This document shows positions 35,154 to 42,802 of a stretch of 50,413 nucleotides of DNA, piece by piece. Both the position numbers and the translations under genes were made by a program. Source of the stretch: Lachnospiraceae bacterium (GTDB lineage Bacteria; Bacillota; Clostridia; Lachnospirales; Lachnospiraceae); contig JAKSHY010000019.1 of NCBI GenBank assembly GCA_024399135.1, positions 1 through 50,413 on the forward strand. Reading direction: 5' to 3'. Under the pieces are notes generated by a model, which did no database searches, was not told the DNA's origin, and was given only the letters and a program-made list of their open reading frames with translations. Positions within the stretch are counted from its first letter, which is position 1, and the number at the start of each line of letters is the position of its first letter.

Positions 35154-36650
35154 ATGAAAAAGGGTGAACATTACTTAGGTACAATTGAAAGAGTTGATTT
35201 TCCGAATAAAGGAATTGCGTTCGTTGAAGATACTCAGTGTGTGATTAAAAATACTATTCCAGGACAGGAAGTAGAATTCCAGGTTTCGAAGAAAAGAAAT
35301 GGAAAGGTAGAGGGCCGTTTATTAGGTGTTGTTAATAAAGCTCCTAATGAAATTGCGAGTCCATGTCCGCACTTCGGGATATGTGGTGGATGTACATATA
35401 TTAATTTAGAATACGATGATCAGCTTAGGTTAAAGGAATCTCAGGTTAAGAGATTACTTGATGCCGCATTGGTTAATCAAAAGGAAGAATGGGAGTTTCT
35501 TCAAATAAAAGGTTCCCCTAAGGCTTATGAATATAGAAATAAGATGGAGTTCAGCTTCGGAGATAATTACAAGGGAGGACCTCTTGCCCTTGGAATGCAT
35601 AAAAGAGGGAGCTTCTATGATATAGAAACTGTTAGTGAATGCAGATTGGTTGATGACGATTACAGGTCAATTCTTAAATTCACACTTGAAGAGTTCAAAG
35701 ACTGTTCTTTTCATCATAAGCAAAGACATGAAGGCTGGCTTAGGCATTTATTAGTTCGAAAGGCAGCTAAGACTGGGGAAATAATGATTGCGCTTGTTAC
35801 TTCCTCTTCGCCATGGGCAATACGAGAGGAGAATATCAATGTTGATTCTGGAAATGTGAAACAATTGTCAGTAAACAATGATTCCAGTAAGCGAGTAATG
35901 AAATGGAAGGAAGGTATTATGAATCTTCCACTAAATGGAAGGGTTGTTTCGCTTCTCCAAATAGTAAATGATTCCCTTGCTGATGTAGTTCAGGCAGATT
36001 CGATTAATGTTCTTTTTGGAAATGAACATATTACTGAAGAACTTCTAGGATTGAAATTTGATATTTCTACATTTTCTTTTTTTCAGACTAATACTCTGGG
36101 AGCAGAGGTTCTTTATGAAACGGTAAGAGAGTTTATTGGCAATATCGAGTCTGATGATCCTGAAGGTCCAATAGTATATGATCTTTATTCTGGAACTGGA
36201 ACTATTACACAGATGATGGCACCAGTATGTAAGAAAATATATGGGGTTGAGATAGTAGAGGAAGCAGTAGTTAAAGCAAGGGAAAATGCTAAGATAAATG
36301 GGCTTAATAACTGTGAATTCATAGCAGGAGATGTATTAAAGGTTCTTGATGATATTGAAGAGAGGCCTGATTTTATTATTTTGGATCCGCCAAGAGATGG
36401 AGTACACCCAAAAGCGTTGTCCAAGATAATTGATTATGGCGTTGACCGACTTATCTATATAGCATGTAAGCCTACGAGTCTATGTCGTGATATAGAGGAT
36501 TTCCTTCTTGCTGGTTACAGAGTCGAAAAAGCGGTATGTGTTGATATGTTCCCAAATACTGCGAATGTAGAGACAGTATGTCTTTTGTCCAAACTTCATG
36601 AAGCAAAGCATCATGTGAGTGTGAAACTGGATATGGATCCAATGGAATAG
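35154..36650 (+). CDS. rlmD: 23S rRNA (uracil-5-)-methyltransferase (RlmD/RlmCD/RumA family)
   Basis: SAM-dependent enzyme making m5U in 23S rRNA. A TRAM-like N-terminus (about 1-60) is followed by an iron-sulfur cluster motif CPHFGICGGC (about 71-80), the RNA-binding central domain, a SAM-binding YDLYSGTGTI, and the catalytic region LDPPRDG ... YIACKPTSLCRD, where the Cys of ACKP is the predicted nucleophile. 498 aa is somewhat long, with an extra insert near residues 230-260. The start lies seven bases after the upstream terminator and has no visible ribosome site. Confidence 0.88.
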   Translation: MKKGEHYLGTIERVDFPNKGIAFVEDTQCVIKNTIPGQEVEFQVSKKRNGKVEGRLLGVVNKAPNEIASPCPHFGICGGCTYINLEYDDQLRLKESQVKRLLDAALVNQKEEWEFLQIKGSPKAYEYRNKMEFSFGDNYKGGPLALGMHKRGSFYDIETVSECRLVDDDYRSILKFTLEEFKDCSFHHKQRHEGWLRHLLVRKAAKTGEIMIALVTSSSPWAIREENINVDSGNVKQLSVNNDSSKRVMKWKEGIMNLPLNGRVVSLLQIVNDSLADVVQADSINVLFGNEHITEELLGLKFDISTFSFFQTNTLGAEVLYETVREFIGNIESDDPEGPIVYDLYSGTGTITQMMAPVCKKIYGVEIVEEAVVKARENAKINGLNNCEFIAGDVLKVLDDIEERPDFIILDPPRDGVHPKALSKIIDYGVDRLIYIACKPTSLCRDIEDFLLAGYRVEKAVCVDMFPNTANVETVCLLSKLHEAKHHVSVKLDMDPME

Positions 36651-36729
36651 CAGTAGACTAAAAACTCAGATAGATTTAGAGTGATTCCTAAAAATAAATG
36701 TATGCTAAGCAAAGGGAGGAAGTTGATTT

Positions 36730-38181
36730 ATGAAAAAGATACTGACAATATTACTGTGCATAGTTATGACACTATCGATAGTGGCTTGTGGTGCAGACAA
36801 GCAAGATAAGCAGGCTCTGGATAATAAAATGGATTCATCAGACACAAATGCATTAAGCGGTGATAATGATATGATTGTTGGTTCATGGTATTGTGATGAA
36901 ATTCAGGAATTGATTGCATTTACTAGTACTGAAGCAATCACTGTGACTACGCCTATGGATAATATTTCAGGTTCATATAGGTTGGAAGATGGAAAGCTTA
37001 TCGCAACATTTGATATCGGTGATGATATATATGAATATGAAGTGTCAGACAATACATTTATCTTGAAAAATAGTGATGGTGTGTACACATTTATCAGAGT
37101 GCCATCAGATTTTACGATAGAAAATGCACTTGCAACTAATGGCGACGCAAAATTACTGTCGGTTATAGTGTATGAATCAAATGAAGCAGACATACGTTGC
37201 CGGTTAGAAAAGAGACCTCAGGGCAGCATTTCTATTTACCTAGATGGAACACCATACATGTTATTATACGCCGATTTGGGTGATGGTTTTAATGCAAGAG
37301 TATGCAATAGTGATAATGGATCGATTTTGGATACTATTACTTATGATATATCTGACACAGAGATTGTGTTTCATGCAGACATGAGTAGCTATAAGGATTT
37401 TTCTTTTGAGGCGGTATCCGGATATACTACATGTATCGATTATGACGGAAATGGTGGCGGAATGATTTCGTACGCAGTTAAGGATGTTGTTAAACATGAA
37501 GAACGTGCTAATACGATTGCAGAAAGTACGGAAACAAGCGAGACAAGTACGGCTAAAGGTTTTGATATTTCTAAGATAGTTGGACATTACTTTAATACAT
37601 TAGGTAACCAGAATAAGCCGGATGAACTTGTGGTGGAAGAGGCATTTGGTGGACCTTCTTATCATTTTGCAATATCTGCTGCTTATGAGTATATGACTAT
37701 ATCATCAGGTGGCGCATATGATTATACCGCTGGTTTTGATCCTAGTGAGGTTTCTTCAAGTGCTGATGGTTCGTGGAAGATTTCTCTTCCTACAAATGGT
37801 GGGTACGAGGCTAGTTTTACGATTAATTCAGATGGAAGTATAGATGTCCTTGTTACCGGTAATTCAACAAATTATAAAGGACATTTCGTAAATAGCGTTG
37901 ATGATTCTACTTATTTGGAAACAAAGTACAGCGATGGTGTAAACACGATTGTTTTCCATGGTACAGATCCAATACATCCAACCGCCATGACAATAAATGG
38001 GAATAAGATAACCTTTGATTCTGTTGTGGTGGCTCAGAATGATGAATATTACATTCATCTTGGTTTGAATTGGACTTATGATAATATCTCAAACCAAGGA
38101 GATATGCATTATGATCGTGATAATCGGCACATAGTGTTAAAGGGTTTTGCGATTGCAAATGAGTATGTACCTGTAGAATAA
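36730..38181 (+). CDS. putative lipoprotein with repeated beta-rich domains
   Basis: 483 aa. MKKILTILLCIVMTLSIVAC is a lipoprotein signal with the lipidated Cys at residue 20. After a polar linker, a lipocalin-like block begins with IVGSWYCDEIQ (about 51), and later beta-rich blocks contain FDISKIVGHYFNT (about 277) and TGNSTNYKGHFVNS. The family is not recognised; it looks like a surface-exposed or solute-binding lipoprotein. GGGAGGAAG precedes the ATG. The reading frame continues after the TAA for 95 codons that copy the C-terminus of the next lipoprotein, so the gene may be a truncated fusion. The signal peptide is clearly related to that of the gene at 38488. Confidence 0.7.
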   Translation: MKKILTILLCIVMTLSIVACGADKQDKQALDNKMDSSDTNALSGDNDMIVGSWYCDEIQELIAFTSTEAITVTTPMDNISGSYRLEDGKLIATFDIGDDIYEYEVSDNTFILKNSDGVYTFIRVPSDFTIENALATNGDAKLLSVIVYESNEADIRCRLEKRPQGSISIYLDGTPYMLLYADLGDGFNARVCNSDNGSILDTITYDISDTEIVFHADMSSYKDFSFEAVSGYTTCIDYDGNGGGMISYAVKDVVKHEERANTIAESTETSETSTAKGFDISKIVGHYFNTLGNQNKPDELVVEEAFGGPSYHFAISAAYEYMTISSGGAYDYTAGFDPSEVSSSADGSWKISLPTNGGYEASFTINSDGSIDVLVTGNSTNYKGHFVNSVDDSTYLETKYSDGVNTIVFHGTDPIHPTAMTINGNKITFDSVVVAQNDEYYIHLGLNWTYDNISNQGDMHYDRDNRHIVLKGFAIANEYVPVE

Positions 38182-38294
38182 TCATTTATAGGTGTGAAAT
38201 ATTTTAATGATGGACCTACATGGGGAGCATCTGAATTTGTTCTCAAAGGAGCAGATGAAAATGGTTTACCAACAGAGATTATTATTTCTAATAG
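38182..38294 (+). repeat. 113-bp direct repeat, copy 1
   Basis: Matches 39457-39569 with 111 of 113 bases (my count). The match begins at the first base after the TAA of the upstream lipoprotein gene. Confidence 0.85.
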
Positions 38295-38466
38295 CGAAAG
38301 TTCAGTATACGGTGAAGAACTTGATGGGTCTTTTTCAATCAAAATATCCGAATACAATGAAGCAGATAATTATATACTTGGTGCATTTGTAGGTACGTCT
38401 CATCCGGGAATTAAAGGAGAATATGTTTCAGGTAGCGGCAACAGACTAATGATCCAAATTGACTAG
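38182..38466 (+). pseudogene. orphan C-terminal fragment of a lipoprotein gene
   Basis: 95 codons directly after, and in the same frame as, the TAA of the 36730 gene. They start SFIGVKYFNDGPTWGASEF and align over their full length with the last 95 residues of the lipoprotein at 38488. No signal peptide and no ribosome site precede it; the first possible start is a GTG at 38194. The first 113 bp are almost identical to the downstream copy, then the two diverge. It could be expressed only by stop-codon readthrough or a poor internal start; a decayed duplicate is the simplest reading. Confidence 0.65.
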
Positions 38467-38487
38467 AAAAAAGGAGGATACTGATTT

Positions 38488-39741
38488 GTGAAAAAAATAT
38501 TAGCAATGATGTTGTGCACAGTTATTACATTATCTTTAGTGGCTTGCGGTGTAGACAAGGGTGGAAATCAGATAAGTGATGTGGTAAGTGAAAATGTCAA
38601 TGAAACGGTTTCTGAAACTGTTGAAGATGTAACAGGTAACGAAGGAAGTGAAGATTCTGATGCCACGCAGGAAGGATTTATTAATGTAACGATTGATAAT
38701 GGATTTGTAAGTATCCTCATCAATCATGCTGATATACCTGTTCTTGACAAAGAGAGTACAGAAGCATGGATACGATTTTATGAGAGCGAGGACAGATTAT
38801 CTGGGATTGAAATTACAGCGACGAAAGAAAACTATGTTGTTATTCCTATTCAAGGCGGAGAACCTTTAGCTGACGGGTATAATGCCAACTCATATGTGAG
38901 CGGTACCGTTTTATCCTTTGACTTTACTAATGAAGAAGTAGCAAAGATGATTGGCTCTAGTAATAATTATGAAATTATTATGAGAGATTGGAACGATTCA
39001 TCTACTCCTAGAATGATTATGGATGGTAATTCAGAGAGCATTGAAGGAATTCGTACTTATAGAGCTTCTAATCAGGGAGCTGGTGAAGAGGGTAATAAAT
39101 CAGGTGAAGATGCCGCTGATAGTAGTAGCTATAGTCGGTTCATTGGCTCATGGGAAGAAGATACAGGGTTGACATATAAGGCAAAGTATACTTTCTTTGA
39201 AGATGGCAAGGTAAAACTTGAGTATACCGAAGCAGAAGGTGCTGACTGGGGCGAGAAGGCAAAATTTAACGGAAACGAAATAACATGGACATGGACTTCC
39301 GGCGATCTTTCGGGATTTGGAGGTGCATTAGGACCTATAGAGAGCTTTGATGGAAATAGCTTCACTATCCCGCCATCAAATGCTTATGAGGAGGCAAAGA
39401 GATTTATTAAAACAAATTGGGGTCAGAAAGAAAATCAGACAGTTCAGTACCCATATTCATTTATAGGTGTGAAATATTTTAATGATGGACCTACATGGGG
39501 AGCATCTGAATTTGTTCTCAAAGGAGCAGATGAAAATGGTTTACCAACGGAGATTGTTATTTCTAATAGTGGTATTGCGGTATCCGGTTTGGAACTTGAT
39601 GGTAGTTTCTCGATAAAAATAACTGACTATCTTGAATCAGATAATATATTAGTGGGTAGTTTTGTAGGCGCTGAACACGATACGGTCAAAGGTGAATTTG
39701 TATCTAGTAATGGCGATAGATTAATAATAGAAATTGATTAA
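38488..39741 (+). CDS. putative lipoprotein, related to the gene at 36730
   Basis: 417 aa from a GTG start, with GGAGG ten bases before. The signal MKKILAMMLCTVITLSLVAC closely resembles that of the upstream lipoprotein, with Cys20 lipidated. A low-complexity linker (VSENVNETVSETVEDVTG) leads to a beta-rich domain, a second Ser/Gly-rich linker near 200, a lipocalin-like block FIGSWEEDTGLTYKAKYTFFEDGKV (about 217-240) and the C-terminal block shared with the 38182 fragment. Function is unknown; surface location is inferred from the lipobox. Confidence 0.72.
   Translation: MKKILAMMLCTVITLSLVACGVDKGGNQISDVVSENVNETVSETVEDVTGNEGSEDSDATQEGFINVTIDNGFVSILINHADIPVLDKESTEAWIRFYESEDRLSGIEITATKENYVVIPIQGGEPLADGYNANSYVSGTVLSFDFTNEEVAKMIGSSNNYEIIMRDWNDSSTPRMIMDGNSESIEGIRTYRASNQGAGEEGNKSGEDAADSSSYSRFIGSWEEDTGLTYKAKYTFFEDGKVKLEYTEAEGADWGEKAKFNGNEITWTWTSGDLSGFGGALGPIESFDGNSFTIPPSNAYEEAKRFIKTNWGQKENQTVQYPYSFIGVKYFNDGPTWGASEFVLKGADENGLPTEIVISNSGIAVSGLELDGSFSIKITDYLESDNILVGSFVGAEHDTVKGEFVSSNGDRLIIEID
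39457..39569 (+). repeat. 113-bp direct repeat, copy 2
   Basis: Second copy of the repeat at 38182-38294, inside the 38488 lipoprotein gene, encoding its residues 324-361 or so. Confidence 0.85.
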
Positions 39742-39773
39742 TAGAATCCTTTGATTGTAAATAGTAAGAACTC

Positions 39774-40112
39774 ATGCATATAAGCGGTGTATTTGAGCCA
39801 AAAGTGGACATTGAAAGTATGAAAGTGGACATTGAAAGTATGAAAGTGGACATTGGAAGTACAAAAGTGGACATTCGAAATAGATTATTGTCGTATTCAA
39901 GTACATTGTCAGAGAAAACAATAAATCACGCCATAGATTTATATATTGCTTGTAATGAAAAAGGATATTTTGGAAGAAGTGTTGTAGAAGAGGTGACAGG
40001 ATTGAAATCATCTGGGGCATCTAAGTTAATCAGTATATTACTTAATAGTAATGTTATTGAACCTGTGGCAGGGAAAGGCAAAGGAAAATATAAATTTCAT
40101 TGTGAGGAATAA
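39774..40112 (+). CDS. C-terminal fragment of an AlbA/ATP-binding type regulator (KVDIES repeats + winged helix)
   Basis: 112 aa. Residues 10-36 are four KVDIES-type units coded by 21-bp DNA repeats, followed by a winged-helix-like domain (about 40-110) with GYFGRSVVEEVTGLKSSGASKLISILLNSNVIEPVAGKGKGKYKF. In Clostridia this combination normally forms the C-terminal end of longer proteins with an N-terminal AlbA_2/AAA_4-type DNA- or ATP-binding domain, which is missing here. There is no ribosome site before ATG 39774. It is therefore more likely a remnant, though the frame is intact. The GNAT gene follows at two bases. Confidence 0.55.
   Translation: MHISGVFEPKVDIESMKVDIESMKVDIGSTKVDIRNRLLSYSSTLSEKTINHAIDLYIACNEKGYFGRSVVEEVTGLKSSGASKLISILLNSNVIEPVAGKGKGKYKFHCEE
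39801..39883 (+). repeat. four 21-bp tandem repeats (coding)
   Basis: Units begin with AAAGTGGACATT at 39801, 39822, 39843 and 39864. The first two are identical; the third and fourth have drifted. The period is a multiple of three, so the repeat is kept in frame and extends the protein by seven residues per copy. Confidence 0.9.
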
Positions 40113-40114
40113 AA

Positions 40115-40582
40115 ATGGCTATAACATTGAAGAAGGCGGCGCGAGAAGATATTGAAACTATATGGAAAATGCAAGTTGAGGCATTTACGGATTTGTTGGA
40201 TAAATATCAGGACTTCGACATAAGTCCAGCAACAGAAAGTCTTGAACAAATTATAGCTAAATTTGAACAACCTTGGACTACATACTATTTTATAGTAAAT
40301 GAAAATATAGTCGTAGGTGCAGTTAGAGTAGTAAATAAAAATGATGGAAGCAGAAAAAGGATTTCACCAATTTGGATTATGGCAGAGTTTCGTAATAAAG
40401 GATATGCGGGGCAGGCAATAGCCGAACTTGAAAGAATATATGGTTCTGATCATTGGTGTCTTGATACGATATTACAGGAAAAAGGAAATTTACATCTATA
40501 TGAGAAAATGGGATATGTTCAAACTGGGAAGGTTGAGCATATAAATGAAAGAATGGATATAGTATTCTATGAAAAAAATTGA
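40115..40582 (+). CDS. GNAT family N-acetyltransferase
   Basis: 155 aa, one GNAT domain using acetyl-CoA. Visible parts are the N-terminal AAREDIETIWKMQVEAF, the beta-strand region YYFIVNENIVVGAVRVVN, the acetyl-CoA site with PIWIMAEFRNKGYAGQAIAELE (Q/RxxGxG/A region), and the C-terminal LYEKMGYVQTGKVEHINERMDIVFYEK. The substrate is not predictable; an amine or N-terminus are possible. GAGGA precedes the start. It follows the KVDIES fragment closely. Confidence 0.85.
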   Translation: MAITLKKAAREDIETIWKMQVEAFTDLLDKYQDFDISPATESLEQIIAKFEQPWTTYYFIVNENIVVGAVRVVNKNDGSRKRISPIWIMAEFRNKGYAGQAIAELERIYGSDHWCLDTILQEKGNLHLYEKMGYVQTGKVEHINERMDIVFYEKN

Positions 40583-40604
40583 TACCAAATGATCCAAATA
40601 GAAA

Positions 40605-40816
40605 ATTATTGCTCACGGAAAATGACGTTGAGACCATTTGCCTGCTTTCAAAGAAATAGCGCATTTTAGGCGTTTGTAGGCGTTATGCAGGACAGGAAAA
40701 ACTGTAGTTTTAGCATAAAAAGATGTAATTGAATATCGATATAAAGGAAGTTTAACACCCCTTAGTATAATAAACCGGACATGATAATTCCGGAAAGTTA
40801 TCTGAGGGGTGTTTTC
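40605..40816 (+). other. dispersed non-coding element, copy A
   Basis: Part of the 385-bp gap between the GNAT and DUF4143 genes. It shares four blocks with copy B at 49430-49640: GTTGAGACC... (40627-40649, 18 of 23 bases), AAAACTGTAGTTTTAGCA (40698-40715, 17 of 18), TTTAACACCCC (40751-40761, 11 of 11) and a CGGAC that follows. Blocks 1 and 2 are exactly 71 bp apart in both copies, although the interior has diverged. Block 3 begins a hairpin: AACACCCCT (40754-40762) pairs with AGGGGTGTT (40805-40813), with CCGGA/TCCGG inside and TTTT after, a terminator-like end. No reading frame of note. RNA or mobile-element remnant; function unknown. Confidence 0.55.
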
Positions 40817-40828
40817 TGTGTGAGGATA

Positions 40829-40858
40829 TTGACACTTATCCGTATACTCGATTAAAAT
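40829..40858 (+). promoter_or_regulatory. promoter of the DUF4143 ATPase gene
   Basis: TTGACA (40829-40834), 18-bp spacer, TAAAAT (40853-40858). The first TACTCG box lies inside the spacer, the others downstream. The start codon is about 110 bp away. Confidence 0.6.
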
Positions 40859-40919
40859 AAAGTCAAGTACTCGAATAAAACCGAGCCAAATACTCGGACA
40901 GAAACAAGCCAAACACTCG
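40845..40919 (+). repeat. four TACTCG-type boxes at exact 23-bp period
   Basis: TACTCG at 40845, 40868 and 40891, and CACTCG at 40914; the three steps are 23 bp each. The sequence around the boxes is A/T-rich and similar but not identical. 23 is not a multiple of three, so it is not a protein repeat. About two helix turns separate boxes, which puts them on nearly the same face of DNA. This suits an operator array for the DUF4143 gene. Confidence 0.75.
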
Positions 40920-40967
40920 AAACGACGAATGAAATAGAATTATTATAAGTTGATTAAGGGAGGATGT

Positions 40968-42239
40968 ATGAAGGAATATTATTCAAGAATATCAGATAAA
41001 GTATTGGAAGAACATTTGGAATCAAAAGGAGCTGTATTAATTGAGGGCCCCAAGTGGTGTGGGAAAACAACATCTGCAAAATATCTGGCCAAAAGCTTTA
41101 TAGAGATGGATCGCCCAGATATGACAGAACAATATCAACAAATGGCAAGAATTAAACCATCGGCTCTTCTTGAGGGAGAAGTTCCACATCTTATTGACGA
41201 ATGGCAGATAGCACCAGGGATTTGGAATGCAGTTCGATATGAAGTGGATCAACGAGGAAAATTTGGACAGTTCATACTTACAGGGTCATCGGTTCCTCCT
41301 GTTCTTGATGATAGTATGCACACAGGAACAGGACGTATAGTTAGAATGAAGATGCGTCCGATGTCACTTTTTGAGTCAAAAGACTCTACTGGTGCTGTGT
41401 CATTGGAAGATTTGTTTTTGGGACATGATATTTCTGCGGCAGATAATCATAATATAGATGATATTGCTTATTTTATTTGTAGAGGTGGATGGCCATTAGC
41501 TATAAATGCATCAAGGAAGGTGTCACTTAAGCAGGCATTCGATTATTATGATTCAATTGTTAATGATGACATTTCGAGAGTAGATGGGATAAAAAGAGAT
41601 TCTGAAAGAACAAAACGTTTAATGAAATCATACGCACGTAATGTTGCTACACAGTCTTCGCTTGAAACAATTAGAGAAGATTGCGTTGTTAATGATACGG
41701 ATACTTTTGATAAAGAAACTTTATATTCATATATAGGTGCTCTGAAAAAAACATTTGTAATAGAAGATTCACCAGCATGGAATCCTAATTTAAGATCAAA
41801 AACAGCAATAAGAACAGCTGATACAAGATATTTTGTGGATCCTTCAATTGCAACAGCTGCGCTTGGATTAGGACCGGAAGATTTAATAAATGATTTGAAT
41901 TTGATGGGGTTAATTTTTGAGAATCTTTGTGTACGTGATTTGCGTATATATGCGGATTCCTTAGATGGTGATGTATTCCACTATAGAGATAAAACCGGAT
42001 TAGAATGTGATGCAGTAATTCACTTGCGTAATGGTAGATATGGACTTATTGAAGTAAAACTTGGTGGCGATAAATTAATAAATGAGGGGGCAGAGAACTT
42101 ATTAAAATTAGCCGCAAAAATAGATTCAGACAAAATGAAGGAACCAGCATTTATGATGGTGTTGTGTGGAGTCGCACCATTCGCATACAGACGAGAAGAT
42201 GGTGTGTATGTAGTTCCAATTTCCTGCTTGAAAGATTGA
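40968..42239 (+). CDS. ATP-binding protein, AAA_14/DUF4143 family
   Basis: 423 aa. The N-terminal AAA domain has Walker A GPKWCGKT (residues 27-34), Walker B HLIDEWQ (near 70) and a sensor-like FILTGSSVPP. The C-terminal DUF4143 domain contains FENLCVRDLRIYAD and the pattern DKTGLECDAVI...YGLIEVKLG, which resembles a PD-(D/E)xK nuclease core (D, then ExK). The family is very common in anaerobes, often in mobile or variable regions; its role is not established. AGGGAGGATGT sets ATG 40968. The frame is open from a TTG at 40950. Confidence 0.85.
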   Translation: MKEYYSRISDKVLEEHLESKGAVLIEGPKWCGKTTSAKYLAKSFIEMDRPDMTEQYQQMARIKPSALLEGEVPHLIDEWQIAPGIWNAVRYEVDQRGKFGQFILTGSSVPPVLDDSMHTGTGRIVRMKMRPMSLFESKDSTGAVSLEDLFLGHDISAADNHNIDDIAYFICRGGWPLAINASRKVSLKQAFDYYDSIVNDDISRVDGIKRDSERTKRLMKSYARNVATQSSLETIREDCVVNDTDTFDKETLYSYIGALKKTFVIEDSPAWNPNLRSKTAIRTADTRYFVDPSIATAALGLGPEDLINDLNLMGLIFENLCVRDLRIYADSLDGDVFHYRDKTGLECDAVIHLRNGRYGLIEVKLGGDKLINEGAENLLKLAAKIDSDKMKEPAFMMVLCGVAPFAYRREDGVYVVPISCLKD

Positions 42240-42381
42240 AAGATCAATACTGAGAAAATCTTATGAAAAAGATTGATAGAGATGCTTTCAATATGGCAGC
42301 ATATGCAATTAATATTTATAAATCCTGTGAATAGGAGAACAGTGTTTTTATCGCATTATAAAACGGTGAAGGAGATAAATA

Positions 42382-42726
42382 ATGCCAAGATATACAGATG
42401 ATGATATAAGGAATATGAAAAAGATAACATGTAAGATTGCGGGTGATTATTTGGGAATATCGTCGATGGCTGTTAGCATTGGCATGAGAAATAACCTACT
42501 TTCTATAGGTTTTGCAATACATAACGAAGAGAGAGATAGAGCATATTCTGAAAGCTGGTCATATCAAATTGTTGCTGAACGACTCATTGCTTATAAGTAT
42601 GGAAGAATCTCTGAAGTTCAAGTTCAAAACATAGAAAAGAATTTATCAACGATAATTCAGCAGTTCGAAGAAATGAAAAAAGACCTGGTTTTTCTATTAA
42701 GCGAAAACGGAGATCAGCAGAATTAG
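42382..42726 (+). CDS. helix-turn-helix-like small protein, possibly frameshifted at its end
   Basis: 114 aa. The N-terminal part RYTDDDIRNMKKITCKIAGDYLGISSMAVSIGMRNNLL reads as a DNA-binding helix-turn-helix of the kind found in integrative elements; the rest is helical (AERLIAYKYGRISEVQVQNIEKNL). AAGGAGATAAAT precedes the start. A run of six A at 42676-42681 lies near the end: in the -1 frame the sequence stays open to 42825 and reads protein-like (SAELELFDYAFSLGEYSDEE), which suggests the true C-terminus may have been lost by a frameshift. The 142 bp before this gene hold no convincing gene. Confidence 0.65.
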   Translation: MPRYTDDDIRNMKKITCKIAGDYLGISSMAVSIGMRNNLLSIGFAIHNEERDRAYSESWSYQIVAERLIAYKYGRISEVQVQNIEKNLSTIIQQFEEMKKDLVFLLSENGDQQN

Positions 42727-42802
42727 AATTATTTGATTATGCGTTTTCGCTAGGTGAGTATTCTGATGAAGAGAAGAAGTATGAAGGGAAGGAATTACCA
42801 GG

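Noticed and set aside
39772-40020. 82-codon minus-strand frame over the 21-bp repeats
   Set aside because: Its repetitive FQCPLSYF pattern is only the reverse reading of the KVDIES DNA repeats.
40845-40919. CRISPR array
   Set aside because: The conserved part is only six to nine bases and the period 23 bp; there are no spacers of typical length and no cas genes in the window.
42240-42381. Small 23-codon frame at 42263-42334
   Set aside because: Weak ribosome site, no conservation evidence and no recognisable feature; the gap otherwise shows nothing.
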